A DNA stretch of 64,000 bases from Adiantum capillus-veneris (GCA_014529385.2 CM043942.1:109985641-110049640); one strand, 5' to 3'; shown: positions 35,465-48,151, counted from the first letter of the stretch. A program made the numbers and translations. The notes: generated by a model not told the origin, from the letters alone.

Positions 35465-37373
35465 TGTCGTGCTGTGACACGTACATAGTGGGATTGCATG
35501 CTACAAGATCTATCTTTCCACTTTTAGATACATAATTATATTTCCTATAATGTACATATACATATTTAAGTAAAATAATAAGCTTTTTATCTCATTCTAT
35601 TATTTATCTCAAGGGTAACATATTTTTACTTTACCGTCAAAAAGTACTATGGAAAAAGCATCAATAGCTCCGCTTCTTTAACTTGGGGCAAAAAGCATTG
35701 ATTCTTTATTTCTACTATGTCATTATCATCTTATACCCTAGCTAGATCCTATATCTAGGGTAAATTTCAATATATATATATTTTATGTATTTTTCATATT
35801 TTTGTTATATTATTTTCTTTTAAATAGCTACTAGGAAGGAATCAAATGCTAGTGGGACACTAGCTTCCATGATTCTCAAAGATACCCCTATTTTAATGCA
35901 TTATTGCAAGCATTATTACAAAACTTTGTCAAGGAGCAATGTCATTCTTTCATATGGCAGGAGATGTCCATTGGAATCAAATAAAAGTCTAAGCTAAGGG
36001 GACCACAAGAAGACTTTTGTTGCCAAAATTGTACTCTATTTTGATGAATTGTTTACACAAGGTTCCAATTCGAATCGGAAAAAGTATATAAAATGGGAGT
36101 CGCTAATAAGCTGAATTTTCTGCCCATATTTTTACTTTTGTATTTGGAGCCACGATTAAGGAGATATGATCAAAATATTGGACCCCAGTCTGTCCACATC
36201 ATGCAGGGACAACTCATTTCCAACTTTTTCAGTGTCTGTTCACACTGGCTCTTCTCTTTTTGTGTAAACCCTTGGGGGTTCCCTTCACCTATAAAAGGGG
36301 ACCTCTTCCTCCTTGAAAACCATTCAATCCATTGATGAGAGGAATTCATGAGGGAGTGAGTAGTAATGCCTAATTGTACTTAGCCATTAACATAAGCCTA
36401 AGCCTACATTTCTCCTAGAGGAAGACTAGCCATTCTTGTAAGCTATCCTTAATAGATCAACTCTAATTGAAGAAGGTCTTGGACTTGGTGTATCGAAGAA
36501 GGTTCTCCTTGCTACAGGTACATCTCTCCCCACAGTATCTTTATTGCCTACGGGCAATAAAGATATTTCTCTCACTCTTAGAAATTCATTCTCTCTACAA
36601 ATTCTAGGTTCTCCTTGCTACAGATACATCTCACCCCACAGTATCTTTATTGCCTACGGGCCCTATTCTTGCCTACGGACAAGAATAGGGCTTGGGAGGG
36701 AAACTTTTCATCTCTTCACTTCTCTCATATCTACATTTCTCACATACTATCCTAGATTAATAATCCACATGATGAGAATTTCTATCGCTTCCACTCTGTG
36801 CGATCTATTAGAATTAATGTATGGATTAGCCATAAAATACACTTTCAACAACGTATAGTGTTTCTCTTTGGCTCAGAAAGGCTCAATGAAATACTTCTTT
36901 CACCGGATCCCATCATACTACCTCTTATAAACTATAATTTTTCTTTTGACGTAAGTATAGTTATCTTGCTATGAACCAAGAGGATTTGTACACACAATTA
37001 ATCACAATCACTAAACAAAACATATATATTACAGTAAGCACAAAACTGCAATTTCAAGGAACAATTCGTAGCCTGTTTGGTCCACAAAGATTGAACGCCA
37101 TTAACTCATCTATTAACCCTTTCATATTACCCATGATACGATATGACCATAGCCTTGATATTTTCATCTTTGTGTTGTTTTGATATTCTCTTTTGTGTTC
37201 TTTCTTTATGTGTGTGAGTGCAAGAGAGAAAGAGTGGGGTTTCCTTCCTTCCAAACCCTAGTCTTCATGGCATTTATGGTTTAACTCCTTCATATAGTTT
37301 TTTGGAGTTCTCTCACACACTCTCACAGCCAAAATCCCGGTGCTTTCTTGGCAAGACCGCAAATTTCTCGACA
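35465..37373 (+). repeat. Element C 3' LTR, internally rearranged
   Basis: It is preceded by the purine tract ttagagggggtgga (35451-35464). Compared with the 5' copy it has an extra segment near 35655-35735 and lacks a segment after about 36497. It also carries two perfect hairpin palindromes (36536-36565 and 36661-36690) and a local duplication. TATA box cctataaaagggg is at about 36290. Confidence 0.92.
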
Positions 37374-37761
37374 ATGTATTGACCACATCCTTGTTGCAAT
37401 CATGCTCTTCCCTGTGAAACTCAAGAATGGTGATATTCTTAAGTAATGCATTGCTACCTTCTGCATCTTCTGCAACACTTGTCTCTTGGACTCCTTGAGT
37501 CATGCGAGCTTGGTTCCCTTAAACCGTGCCACTTGTGGCTTCTTAAGTCGTGTGTGAATTTGCATTGAGTGCAGAGAGGTTGTTTTCAAGTATGCTTTGG
37601 CGATGTTCCAAAGTCTTGATAGAGGCCATATCTACAAGCCCATGATCTCCTAGATCATCATCATCATGCATATTAGTGTCAGCAGCACCCGTGGTGCCCT
37701 GATTTTGATCTACGTACTCAAAATCAAACGTGTGTGTAGGTGGGATATCCTCACTGGCCAT
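37374..37761 (-). pseudogene. G1 Gag, N-terminal part
   Basis: The ATG at 37761-37759 starts MASEDIPPTHTF, followed by an acidic Asp-rich stretch (DDDDLGDHG) and a short helical segment up to a stop at 37543. The frame resumes without a shift (MTQGVQETS from 37503) to the element C junction at 37374. Joined across elements C and B, it continues into the Gag core. Confidence 0.75.
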
Positions 37762-38491
37762 GGTAAAAACACACTAATGCAAAGAGAGAAAAAAAAACGA
37801 CAACTTGTACCTTGAGAAATTGAAGTCTTTGTGTTTTGTATGCTCTGCGATTTGCGTTGCATGCAAACCTCACCTTGCGAGAATTTGAGCGCTTCACTTG
37901 TCATTCGTTGTAAGAACACCTTTGATGATTTTTCACAAAAACTCGTCATTTTTTGTGAAGGCTTTTCTTCACTTTGAAGCTACCTCCTTGAGGAAAAAAG
38001 AATTTTTGGAGGAAAACTTGCCTTCCTCGAAGAAGTGAAAAGGAAGGGTGAAACTACTTTCTTGAAGGTTGAAGCTTTCCCTTTCTTTCTAGTTTTCCTT
38101 TCAACACAAGTAAACTATCTTTCCTCATTATACACAACAAGGGCCAATAGCTTGATGGTAAAGTGCTAGCCTCTTACCCTCATGGGGTGGGTTCAACCCT
38201 CCTTTATGCAAGGGTTAAGCGGGCCTTCCTATGTGCGTAGCCAACGGAAGCCTTCGGAGCCTCGGTGTCGTCGAGTTGCCGGTCGAGTTTGCCTTGGTCG
38301 CCCGCCTTGGTAGGTGGGACGGTCGCGGTTGACTGTCGCTGTCTTTCCACGTGCTGTTCACACAAAAAACTGTGCCTATCTTCTTTTTGCTGCACAGCGA
38401 AGAAATCGCTGTGAACGTGGGAGAGAGGCAGGGCATCGTACACACATGCAGGCCGCTTTTAGCCTCCTCCCAAAAATAGCTCGGATAGCAG
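37762..38491 (-). other. G1 5' leader and primer-binding site
   Basis: About 730 bp lie between the LTR and the Gag start. The tRNA-Met-like primer site is at 38479-38490. A tRNA-like segment is noted separately. I see no other coding signal; the open frames at 38204-38535 show no domain. Confidence 0.65.
38139..38205 (+). ncRNA. tRNA-like segment (possible SINE head or tRNA pseudogene)
   Basis: TAGCTTGATGG (38148-38158) fits the A box of RNA polymerase III genes, and ggttcaaccc (38190-38199) fits the B box. The spacing of about 42 bp is as in tRNAs. A gggttcaaccc T-arm can be drawn, but I could not fold a full acceptor stem. It lies in the G1 leader, so it is probably an inserted tRNA-derived SINE remnant. 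No poly(A)-type tail was identified. Confidence 0.35.
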
Positions 38492-38614
38492 TGAAAGGGC
38501 TGTGGTAATGGGTGTGTTAGTCTCCACCCAACCATGCTATCTTATAGCCTCCCCCTAGCGTACACATTGTCCGGCCGTGCCGATGGCCTTGCCCATAGGA
38601 CCCATGTCCTTACA
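38492..38614 (-). repeat. G1 5' LTR (123 bp)
   Basis: Partner of 6719-6841, with 11 mismatches by hand count. On the minus strand it is followed after one base by the tRNA-Met-like primer site, and on the outside by the gccta copy of the target duplication. Confidence 0.88.
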
Positions 38615-38619
38615 GCCTA

Positions 38620-39971
<1,352 letters not shown>

Positions 39972-40278
39972 ATAGCAAGAACAAAGGCGACTGCGAGGAA
40001 GGCAGCCAAAGGACCAGGTTTGGTTGCTAAAGCAGGAGGAAAATCTGCTAGTAGAAAGAAGAGACCAGGGAAGGCCATGAAAATCTTGAAAGCTCCAAGA
40101 ATGAATAGGCTACAAAGACACATCAGACTGTTTAAGGAAACCAGGAAGGCTCATAAATGTATCGAGCTTCTAGTACCAAAGCTTCCATTCCAAAGGCTAG
40201 TCAGGGCAATATGTGTGGAAGCATGTTTTGGTACCATGAGGTGGAAACCTATTGCACTGCTAGCACTACAAGAGAAAG
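39972..40278 (+). pseudogene. Histone H3/CENH3-like, N-terminal tail and first part of the histone fold
   Basis: The frame from 39972 reads (I)ARTKATARKAAKG and later KLPFQRLVR and ALLALQE. These match the H3 tail (ARTKQTARK) and the alpha-1/alpha-2 helices. The start codon is ATA, not ATG; an ATG remains at codon 17 (40020). Loop 1 appears one residue longer than in canonical H3 and contains RW, as in centromeric H3 variants. No stop occurs until element D interrupts alpha-2 right after ALQEK at 40278. An acceptor-like cttacag lies just upstream (39961-39967). The fold would wrap DNA in the nucleosome, but the copy is split and start-less. Confidence 0.82.
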
Positions 40279-41296
40279 TGAGGCAGTCCGGGGCGGGCAA
40301 CAAGAGAGGCGACCTCTAAACACCCCTCAAGGCTCCCTTGCTGCTCAATTGGGGCTGGGGCAACCACAAGCACAACACAACAACAAACCCACAGCAAAAC
40401 CCAAACAAGATAGGGGCACCACCTAGTTATGGTATGCGAACTAGGACGCAAGAGAGATTTTGGCACAACCAAGAAGATGCACCACACAACACACACAAGC
40501 AACCTCACACCAAGACACACATGAAATGGACAAGAGAGAGCTAGAGAAAAGGGAAGAGAGAGAGGAAAGGATCTTGCGTAATACCTTATTTGTGACTTGC
40601 AAATGGAGATGGTTCGTTATGATGCTATCGTAGAACTTGTACAAAACTCACTCAATGCTTAGTGATTGCTAAACATTGCCAAAACACACACACACACTGT
40701 CTTAGGGTGTGGGAGACCTCTCACCACAATACCCTCTTACAATGGACAAAAAACTGGCAATGAAAAACACACTAAAACACTTTCTAAAATCAAGATCAAC
40801 CGATAAAAACTCAAATACACAAGTCATCTTGAACTCACCAAACCGTATTGCACAAATGGAAGGACGAAGATTTGAACGTCGAATCACGCCTTTGATGCAC
40901 CAAACCTCAATTTATTGATGATGAAGGAGCATATACAATAGTGGTTTTGAGATTTGTGGAACTCGCTCTCTCTCACTTGCAATGTGTAGCTCAAAGGCTT
41001 CTCTCACACCAAGAGTGAAGCTCACAAGTGGTTGCTACACCTAAGTCTCTCCTCACGCATAGAGTGTTGGGGTGCTATGTGAGATGTTGGGGGTTGTTTT
41101 AAAGGAAGGAGAGGGGCCTATTTATAGGTTGGAGACCCCTCATTAAGATTATTGGAAATCCTAATTTACAAGCTAACAAATCAGGATTATGATTTTTTTG
41201 AATATCAAAACATTGCGGGCCTTCTTTGTCTGCTTGAGTCATGGGTGTGGGCTCAAAAGAGAGCATTATTGATGGTAGATAAGGTGAAAGTAAATA

Positions 41297-41343
<47 letters not shown>

Positions 41344-42947
41344 ACTATACACATGTCTTGGGGTGAGGTGTCTTTTATGGTTAGGTCAATGGCTATTTTG
41401 TGTTAGTATGTTAGTGGTTAGTGTTAGTAATCACTAGAAAGTTAATGATATATTTACAATGGGTAGAATGGGGTGGATGGTTGAATGGAGTGAGAAAATC
41501 CTTGTGATGGTGAAGCTTGAAGAAGTTTTGGACTTACTTGTGTAGGTTCTCAAAATGACTATCGATCTTCTTCTTCGTCTTCCCTTCTTTACGCCACCGC
41601 CGCCAAGGTTGATTATCGTGATGAAAATGGTAATTCCGTTGATGAGATCTCTTGATTTGCAGAGGTTAAGCATGATACACATGCTGAGTTTATGTATATA
41701 TATAAGGAGTAAGATGGAATTGTCCTTTGGAGATAATAGAGAGAGGCATAGAGATGGTGTATGTACATGGAGAGCTCATATGAGAGCTATGGAAGTAAGT
41801 GGGGAGCTTAATGGTAAAAAAAGGTGAGAGAAACCATTGAAGGTGCAGGTTTGAGTGAGGTATTGAGAGGAATGTGTGTGTGTGTGTGTGTAGAAGTGTG
41901 GAAAGAGCTGAGAGAAGACTATGGGCTACTTGTGAGAAAAGTGGGCAGACTAGGGTCCACTCAAAAAATCACAACTCACCGCTGGTAGCTTCAAAAATCA
42001 TGAAAAAATTTGAGGTGATTATTCAGAGCGTGGGCTACATTTTCTCTTTTAACCACCGCTCCAAATTCGGAGTGAAGATGGATATTAAAAATCCCACCAA
42101 AAGACCTGTTTTTTCTTCACAAAAAGTCTTTAGTGGCCCCCTCCTTTGTTGAATTTGTACAATGCATCCAAGAGTGAGCCCCTCCTTTGTCATATCATAA
42201 TACAAAGCATCCAAGTTGCCCTTGACCCATGCATGGAGGAGTATTATTGGTGAATAAAGAAATATATACATGGTGGGACTAGTGTATGGACTATTCATGG
42301 ACTTTAGCTCAATGAGCACATAGTGTTAGAATAATGAGTAAAAATAATAATAAAAATATGGAGGAATTATGGATATGGAAAGATATTGGAATCATATGAT
42401 ATGGTCCCTCTTTGTATTATTTTGGGTGAAAGAGGAAAAGGTATGCAAGTAAATAATATAATAAACGTAACTAAGAGAATAGAAATCAATTTTTGTTTTC
42501 ACAAGGGTGAGGGTGAAAATGTGGGGGTGATTTGTATAAAAGAAAAAATATAAGGTTAGAGTATGTATACATTGGTAAAATACTTATGGTGTAAGAGGAT
42601 GAAAGAAGGTGTACATAGGTTTAATAAAACACACACCTAAGTATAAATATTTAAATAAAATACCAGAATAATTATAAAAATCCCTATATTCAGGCCATAT
42701 ATATAATGCAATATTTACACACAAATGGGCCATAATATATTTTATTTTTTTGATTTTATTTATTTATTTGGTTCAACTAGCCCAGTGACTAGCTAGCTGA
42801 GGATTTTAAGAAGATATGGGAAAAGCCCCCTAACTCACACATGCCTATGTACAATGAAAAGGTAAGAATAGCCACAGTGTTTAGGTGATTTTCGTAGGGT
42901 GTGGTATCTTACTATGGAAATTATGGAAAGTCGAAAAACGGCTATCA
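40279..42947 (-). repeat. Element D 3' LTR
   Basis: It starts TGAGGC and ends CTATCA on the + strand. On the minus strand a TATA box ctataaata is at about 41111-41121. It contains a (GA)n tract at about 41300-41341. The next bases inside are the purine tract, seen as ttagcccccccct on the + strand at 42948-42960. ORFs conserved between the two LTRs are explained by the near identity of the copies, not by selection. Confidence 0.93.
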
Positions 42948-43095
42948 TTAGCCCCCCCCTTAGATAATGGTACATTCATGTACCATTTATCTGATCATAC
43001 AACATGTAGATTGTGTAACGTCTGTCTTTGTCTGCTCTCATCTTTGAAGAACCTTTGTTGTATGATTAAAAGACCTTGTGTGATATGAAAGGTTC

Positions 43096-45183
43096 TCAAA
43101 GCCAATAGCAGGATGTAATGAAGTGACTGAGTAAACCTCCTCCATTGAGAAAGTTTCCATAAGCACCCCCAGGATCAAAGATCTTGAAATATCTTTCCCA
43201 AAGCGAGATGTATGGTATGGAATCACTTACTGATTTCGGTTGAGGAAACTTGTAGATTTTACTATTGTCCATCATTGCATCTATCACTATGAATGTGATA
43301 TAAAAGATTGGTTGCTCTTCCTCCTGTGTAAAGTTGATGTAGCTGCTACGATCTTCAAGAGCTTGTATGAGCGAATTCCTGATTTGTAGGTCATAAAATT
43401 CATTCAAACTGGGTAGGCTAACCAAGTCAAAAATTATATGGCCTTCATGATTTAGGAAAGCTTGAGCCATGCTTCTAGCTGCTGTTGGAAGGTATTGCAA
43501 ATAGTTTACCACATAAGTAGATAATAGACGAAGGTTTCTATTGCTTCCAACACATTGGAAGAGAATAGATTTTGGTACTGATTGATGAAATATCCACATG
43601 TAGCAATCAACAAGTTTTTCATCTATGATGAAGACCAGAAGCATCACAATGTGCGACCTCCATACACCAAAGAACCAAATGAAGAAGGTTTGGAAACATC
43701 CATTCATCACCAAGTATTCATGTCCTCCTCCACTTAAGAAGGTATGGTGCCCTCGATGAAAGGTATATGTGAAGAGAGGAGAAGTTGACTTTGAAGAGGT
43801 GAAACCCAATGTGAAGATGATTGGGGCTTCAAAAGCTTGGATTTTCTTGCTAAGAGATTGTCCCATGAATGAAGAGCCACCCACTAAAACACCATTGGAG
43901 AGAATGATACCCTTCTGACAGTTTCCTTTTATGATTTCATTTTTTACTACTCTGCCATGTTCTTCATCCCCTTCTAAGCCCCCCCTTTGGCAAGGTTGTA
44001 ACTCCTCACATTGTACCACCTCAAAGGTTGATGGATTACTGTTTGATTTTGTGAAACATTTGGCTCCTTGCATGATAGGTTCCTCCATGCTTAACATACA
44101 TGGGTCATACCAATGCTTTTCAACATCCTCAAACACTTCTTCAAGATTATCCTCACATGGATTCAACTCACACTCTTCTACTTTGTTTTGGAGTTGGCAT
44201 TCCATGTACACAATCATCTCTTTATGATCAATGTGGTCTATGATCTCCCCACCTATGATCTCATCTTCTTCTTCACTCTCTTCTTTTAGACAAGATACAC
44301 TCTTAGAACATTCCATAAGATCAAGGTTACCTTCAAGGTCTTCATTCTCCATAGAGTCATGTTGCACAAAAGCTTCGTCTGCTCGGACTAGAAATTGATC
44401 CTCCGCCAAAAGGTTGGATGTATCCATTATTGAATCATCAATGCCATTTGAGATATCTTGTGTCGATTTTTGCATGCTTGTGATAAAGGTAGAAGAAAGA
44501 GATTCCACATTTGAATATTGGCCACACACTTTAGCACTTGAATAATCAGTTGGCATGTAAGTAACTTCTTCAACATTTGTCGGAGTAGAAGGAGACAAGT
44601 ATGGCAAAGGATATGACTCCTTGATAGAAACACTTTCATGATGGTTGGTTCTTCCAGCATGATGGAAACCATTTTTGATGTAGAAGTACTTGTGAAACTT
44701 CCTTCGGGCAATAGTGACCGCTTCTTCAAAGGTAGAGGGTCCACTACAAGTAACCTTAGTCTTTAGGAAAGGAGACAAACCCGAAATAAATTGCTCCATT
44801 TTTACATAATCTGGAAATGTAGAACTAAACCCATATCCTCCCCATTGACGAGAAAAAATATCCTCATAAGCATAGTAGTCTTCACCATGTTGTTGAAGTC
44901 TCCCTAATGAAGCCCATGCTGTCTCTGTTGTTGGAATTACAGAGAATCTGGTCTTCAAACCTTTGGAAATTTGGGTATACCCATCTTCAATCTGAGAAGA
45001 CATACTCCAAAACCATTGCTCAGTGTTGCCTCTAAGGCATAGCAATAGAAAATCCCCTTTTTCAATGTCATCCCTTTTACCAAGGATACGACAAACCATT
45101 CTAAAATCAGCAAGAAAATCATCAACATCTTCTTCTAGATTCCCGAAGAAGATTGGGATATCCTCAAAGGTATAGCGTGTCAT
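43096..45183 (-). CDS. Element D Gag-like protein
   Basis: An intact ORF of 695 codons. Residues 1-185 form a retrotransposon Gag domain (FFGNLEEDVDDFLADFRMVC, LCLRGNTEQWFW, MEQFISGLSPFLK). Residues 230-420 are acidic and low in complexity. Residues 450-690 are hydrophobic to mixed, with a possible membrane-like or buried segment (FFIWFFGVWRSHIVMLLVF), and match nothing I know. There is no zinc knuckle and no protease motif. The ATG at 45183 follows a leader of about 280 bp. With nearly identical LTRs and an unbroken ORF this copy may still make protein. Copying would need another element's polymerase. Confidence 0.78.
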   Translation of the reverse strand: MTRYTFEDIPIFFGNLEEDVDDFLADFRMVCRILGKRDDIEKGDFLLLCLRGNTEQWFWSMSSQIEDGYTQISKGLKTRFSVIPTTETAWASLGRLQQHGEDYYAYEDIFSRQWGGYGFSSTFPDYVKMEQFISGLSPFLKTKVTCSGPSTFEEAVTIARRKFHKYFYIKNGFHHAGRTNHHESVSIKESYPLPYLSPSTPTNVEEVTYMPTDYSSAKVCGQYSNVESLSSTFITSMQKSTQDISNGIDDSIMDTSNLLAEDQFLVRADEAFVQHDSMENEDLEGNLDLMECSKSVSCLKEESEEEDEIIGGEIIDHIDHKEMIVYMECQLQNKVEECELNPCEDNLEEVFEDVEKHWYDPCMLSMEEPIMQGAKCFTKSNSNPSTFEVVQCEELQPCQRGGLEGDEEHGRVVKNEIIKGNCQKGIILSNGVLVGGSSFMGQSLSKKIQAFEAPIIFTLGFTSSKSTSPLFTYTFHRGHHTFLSGGGHEYLVMNGCFQTFFIWFFGVWRSHIVMLLVFIIDEKLVDCYMWIFHQSVPKSILFQCVGSNRNLRLLSTYVVNYLQYLPTAARSMAQAFLNHEGHIIFDLVSLPSLNEFYDLQIRNSLIQALEDRSSYINFTQEEEQPIFYITFIVIDAMMDNSKIYKFPQPKSVSDSIPYISLWERYFKIFDPGGAYGNFLNGGGLLSHFITSCYWL

Positions 45184-45460
45184 AGTCTCTCAATGCTAGA
45201 ACCACACAAAGATTAGTTCCAAACAATCATCAACTAAATACACAAAGTTTTGAAAGGTCTTTCAGCATGAATTCTAGATTCTTATGTGAAAATGTTTTTT
45301 TTCTTTATTATGTTATGCATAATCCGAACCATATTCTAGATCAATTTTTGTTTCCTTGAAATTAGACTCGGTCATACATGTTTTCATGATTCATATAATC
45401 TACTTGATTATGCTGAAATTCAAGCATTCATGCAATACAACAACAATAAGCACACAATCG

Positions 45461-45479
45461 CTCCTCAGTGGGGGCACCA
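45461..45479 (-). other. Element D primer-binding site
   Basis: On the minus strand TGGTGCCCCCACTGAGGAG lies four bases inside the 5' LTR. It begins with TGG, the complement of a tRNA CCA end. I could not name the tRNA (3' end ...GGGGGCACCA). Confidence 0.6.
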
Positions 45480-45483
45480 AAAT

Positions 45484-46501
45484 TGAGGCGGTCCGGGGCG
45501 GGCAACAAGAGAGGCGACTTCTAAACACCCCTCAAGGTTCCCGTGCTGCTCAATTGGGGCTGGGGCAACCACAAGCACAACACAACAACAAACCCACAGC
45601 CAAACCCAAACAAGATAAGGGCACCACCTAGTTATGGTATGCGAACTAGGACGCAAGAGAGATTTTGGCACAACCAAGAAGATGCACCACACAACACACA
45701 CAAGCAACCTCACACCAAGACACACATGAAATGGACAAGAGAGAGCTAGAGAAAAGGGAAGAGAGAGAGGAAAGGATCTTGCGTAATACCTTATTTGTGA
45801 CTTGCAAATGGAGATGGTTCGTTATTATGCTATCGTAGAACTTGTACAAAACTCACTCAATGCTTAGTGATTGCTAAACATTGCCAAAACACACACACAC
45901 ACTGTCTTAGGGTGTGGGAGACCTCTCACCACAATACCCTCTTACAATGGACAAAAAACTGGCAATGAAAAACACACTAAAACACTTTCTAAAATCAAGA
46001 TCAATCGATAAAAACTCAAATACACAAGTCACCTTGAATTCACCAAACCGTATTGCACAAATGGAAGGACGAAGATTTGAACGTCGAATCACGCCTTTGA
46101 TGCACCAAACCTCAATTTATTGATGATGAAGGAGCATATACAATAGTGGTTTTGAGATTTGTGGAACTCGCTCTCTCTCACTTGCAATGTGTAGCTCAAA
46201 GGCTTCTCTCACACCAAGAGTGAAGCTCACAAGTGGTTGCTACACCTAAGTCTCTTCTCACGCATAGAGTGTTGGGGTGCTATGTGAGATGTTGGGGGTT
46301 GTTTTACAAGAAGGAGAGGGGCCTATTTATAGGTTGGAGACCCCTCATTAAGATTATTGGAAATCCTAATTTACAAGCTAACAAATCAGGATTATGATTT
46401 TTTTGAATATCAAAACGTTGCGGGCCTTCTTTGTCTGCTTGAGTCATGGGTGTGGGCTCAAAAGAGAGCATTATTGATGGTAGATAAGGTGAAAGTAAGT
46501 A

Positions 46502-46544
<43 letters not shown>

Positions 46545-48151
46545 ACTATACACATGTCTTGAGGTGAGGTGTCTTTTATGGTTAGGTCAATGGCTATTTT
46601 GTGTTAGTATGTTAGTGGTTAGTGTTAGTAATCACTAGAAAGTTAATGATATATTTACAATGGGTAGAATGGGGTGGATGGTTGAATGGAGTGAGAAAAT
46701 CCTTGTGATGGTGAAGCTTGAAGAAGTTTTGGACTTACTTGTGTAGGTTCTCAAAATGACAATCGATCTTCTTCTTCGTCTTCCCTTCTTTACGCCACCG
46801 CCGCCAAGGTTGATTATCGTGATGAAAATGGTAATTCCGTTGATGAGATCTCTTGATTTGCAGAGGTTAAGCATGGTACACATGCTGAATTTATGTATAT
46901 ATATAAGGAGTAAGATGGAATTGTACTTTGGAGATAATAGAGAGAGGCATAGAGATGGTGTATGTACATGGAAAGCTCATATGAGAGCTATGGAAGTAAG
47001 TGGGGAGCTTAATGGTAAAGAAGGTGAGAGAAACCATTGAAGGTGCAGTTTTGAGTGAGGGATTGAGAGGAATGTGTGTGTGTGTGTGTGTGTGTAGAAG
47101 TGTGAAAAGAGCTGAGAGAAGACTATGGGCTACTTGTGAGAAAAGTGGGCAGACTAGGGTCCACTCAAAAATTCATAACTCACCGTTGATAGCTTCAAAA
47201 ATCATGAAAAAATTTGAGGTGATTATTCAGAGCGTGGGCTACATTTTCTCTTTCAACCATCGCTCCAAATTTGGAGTGAAGATGGATATTAAAAATCCCA
47301 CCAAAAGACCTGTTTTTTCTTCACAAAAAGTCTTTAGTGGCCCCCTCCTTTGTTGAATTTGTACAATGCATCCAAGAGTGAGCCCCTCCTTTGTCATATC
47401 ATAATACAAAGCATCCAAGTTGCCCTTGACCCATGCATGGAGGAGTATTATTGGTGAATAAAGAAATATATACATGGTGGGACTAGTGTATGGACTATTC
47501 ATGGACTTTAGCTCAATGAGCACATGGTGTTAGAATAATGAGTAAAAATAATAATAAAAATATGGAGGAATTATGGATATGGAAAGATATTGGAATCATA
47601 TGATATGGTCCCTCTTTGTATAATTTTGGGTGAAAGAGGAAAAGGTATGCAAGTAAATAATATAATAAACGTAACTAAGAGAGTAGAAATCAATTTTTGT
47701 TTTCACAAGGGTGAGGGTGAAAATGTGGGGGTGATTTGTATAAAAGAAAAAATATAAGGTTAGAGTATGTACACATTGGTAAAATACTTATGGTGTAAGA
47801 GGATGAAAGAAGGTGTACATAGGTTTAATAAAACACACACCTAAGTATAAATATTTAAATAAAATACCAGAATAATTATAAAAATCCCTATATTCAGGCC
47901 ATATATATAATGCAATATTTACACACAAATGGGCCATAATATATTTTATTTTTTTGATTTTATTTATTTATTTGGCTCAACTAGCCCAGTGACTAGCTAG
48001 CTGAGGATTTTAAGAAGATATGGGAAAAGCCCCCTAACTCACACATGCCTATGTACAATGAAAAGGTAAGAATAGCCACAATGTTTATGTGATTTTCGTA
48101 GGGTGAGGTATCTTACTATGGAAATTATGGAAAGCCAAAAAACGGCTATCA
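45484..48151 (-). repeat. Element D 5' LTR
   Basis: Partner of 40279-42947. The same TATA box is at about 46320-46330, and the (GA)n tract is shorter (about 46504-46541). It lies next to the primer-binding site. Confidence 0.93.

Larger units (their letters stand above)
27554..37373 (+). mobile_element. LTR element C: gag-pol retrotransposon of an unusual Ty3/gypsy type
   Basis: It has 1.9-kb LTRs with TGTCG...(T/C)GACA ends. It is inserted into G1 gag; the flanks acgt (27550-27553) and atgt (37374-37377) look like a 4-bp target duplication with a C-to-T change. Gag, protease, RT, RNase H and integrase are in Ty3 order. Stops and frameshifts occur in every domain. The RT and integrase motifs (LMRDLYSGYDQF, GATNSIVDMM, FIDD, NPEGNGKSERGH) differ clearly from those of the chromovirus G1. 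Confidence 0.9.
6719..38614 (-). mobile_element. Ty3/gypsy chromovirus G1, host of three nested insertions
   Basis: Two 123-bp LTR copies (6719-6841 and 38492-38614) face the same way. The flanks are accta (6714-6718) and gccta (38615-38619), a 5-bp target-site duplication with one change. On the minus strand the right LTR is followed by TGCTATCCGAGC (38479-38490), which matches 10 of 12 bases of the plant initiator tRNA-Met primer site. The left LTR is preceded by a purine tract (6842-6855). Gag, protease, RT, RNase H, integrase and chromodomain pieces occur in the right order. The LINE, element B and element C interrupt them; without these the element is about 5.9 kb. I counted 11 differences between the 123-bp LTRs, so this is the oldest member of the nest. 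Confidence 0.9.
40279..48151 (-). mobile_element. LTR element D: gag-only retrotransposon with 2.67-kb LTRs
   Basis: The LTRs 40279-42947 and 45484-48151 are direct repeats of 2,669 and 2,668 bp that differ only at scattered bases. The internal region is just 2.5 kb. On the minus strand a primer site lies next to the right LTR and a purine tract next to the left one. The only gene is a Gag-like ORF of 695 codons; there is no protease, RT or integrase. The element interrupts a histone H3-like fold. The flanks aaag (40275-40278) and acag (48152-48155) suggest a 4-bp duplication with one change. It is a young, non-autonomous, TR-GAG-like element. Confidence 0.9.

Noticed and set aside
40338-47523. 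Pairs of conserved ORFs in the two element D LTRs (for example 40709-40918 and 45914-46123)
   Set aside because: Their conservation is fully explained by the near identity of the LTRs; no domain is visible.
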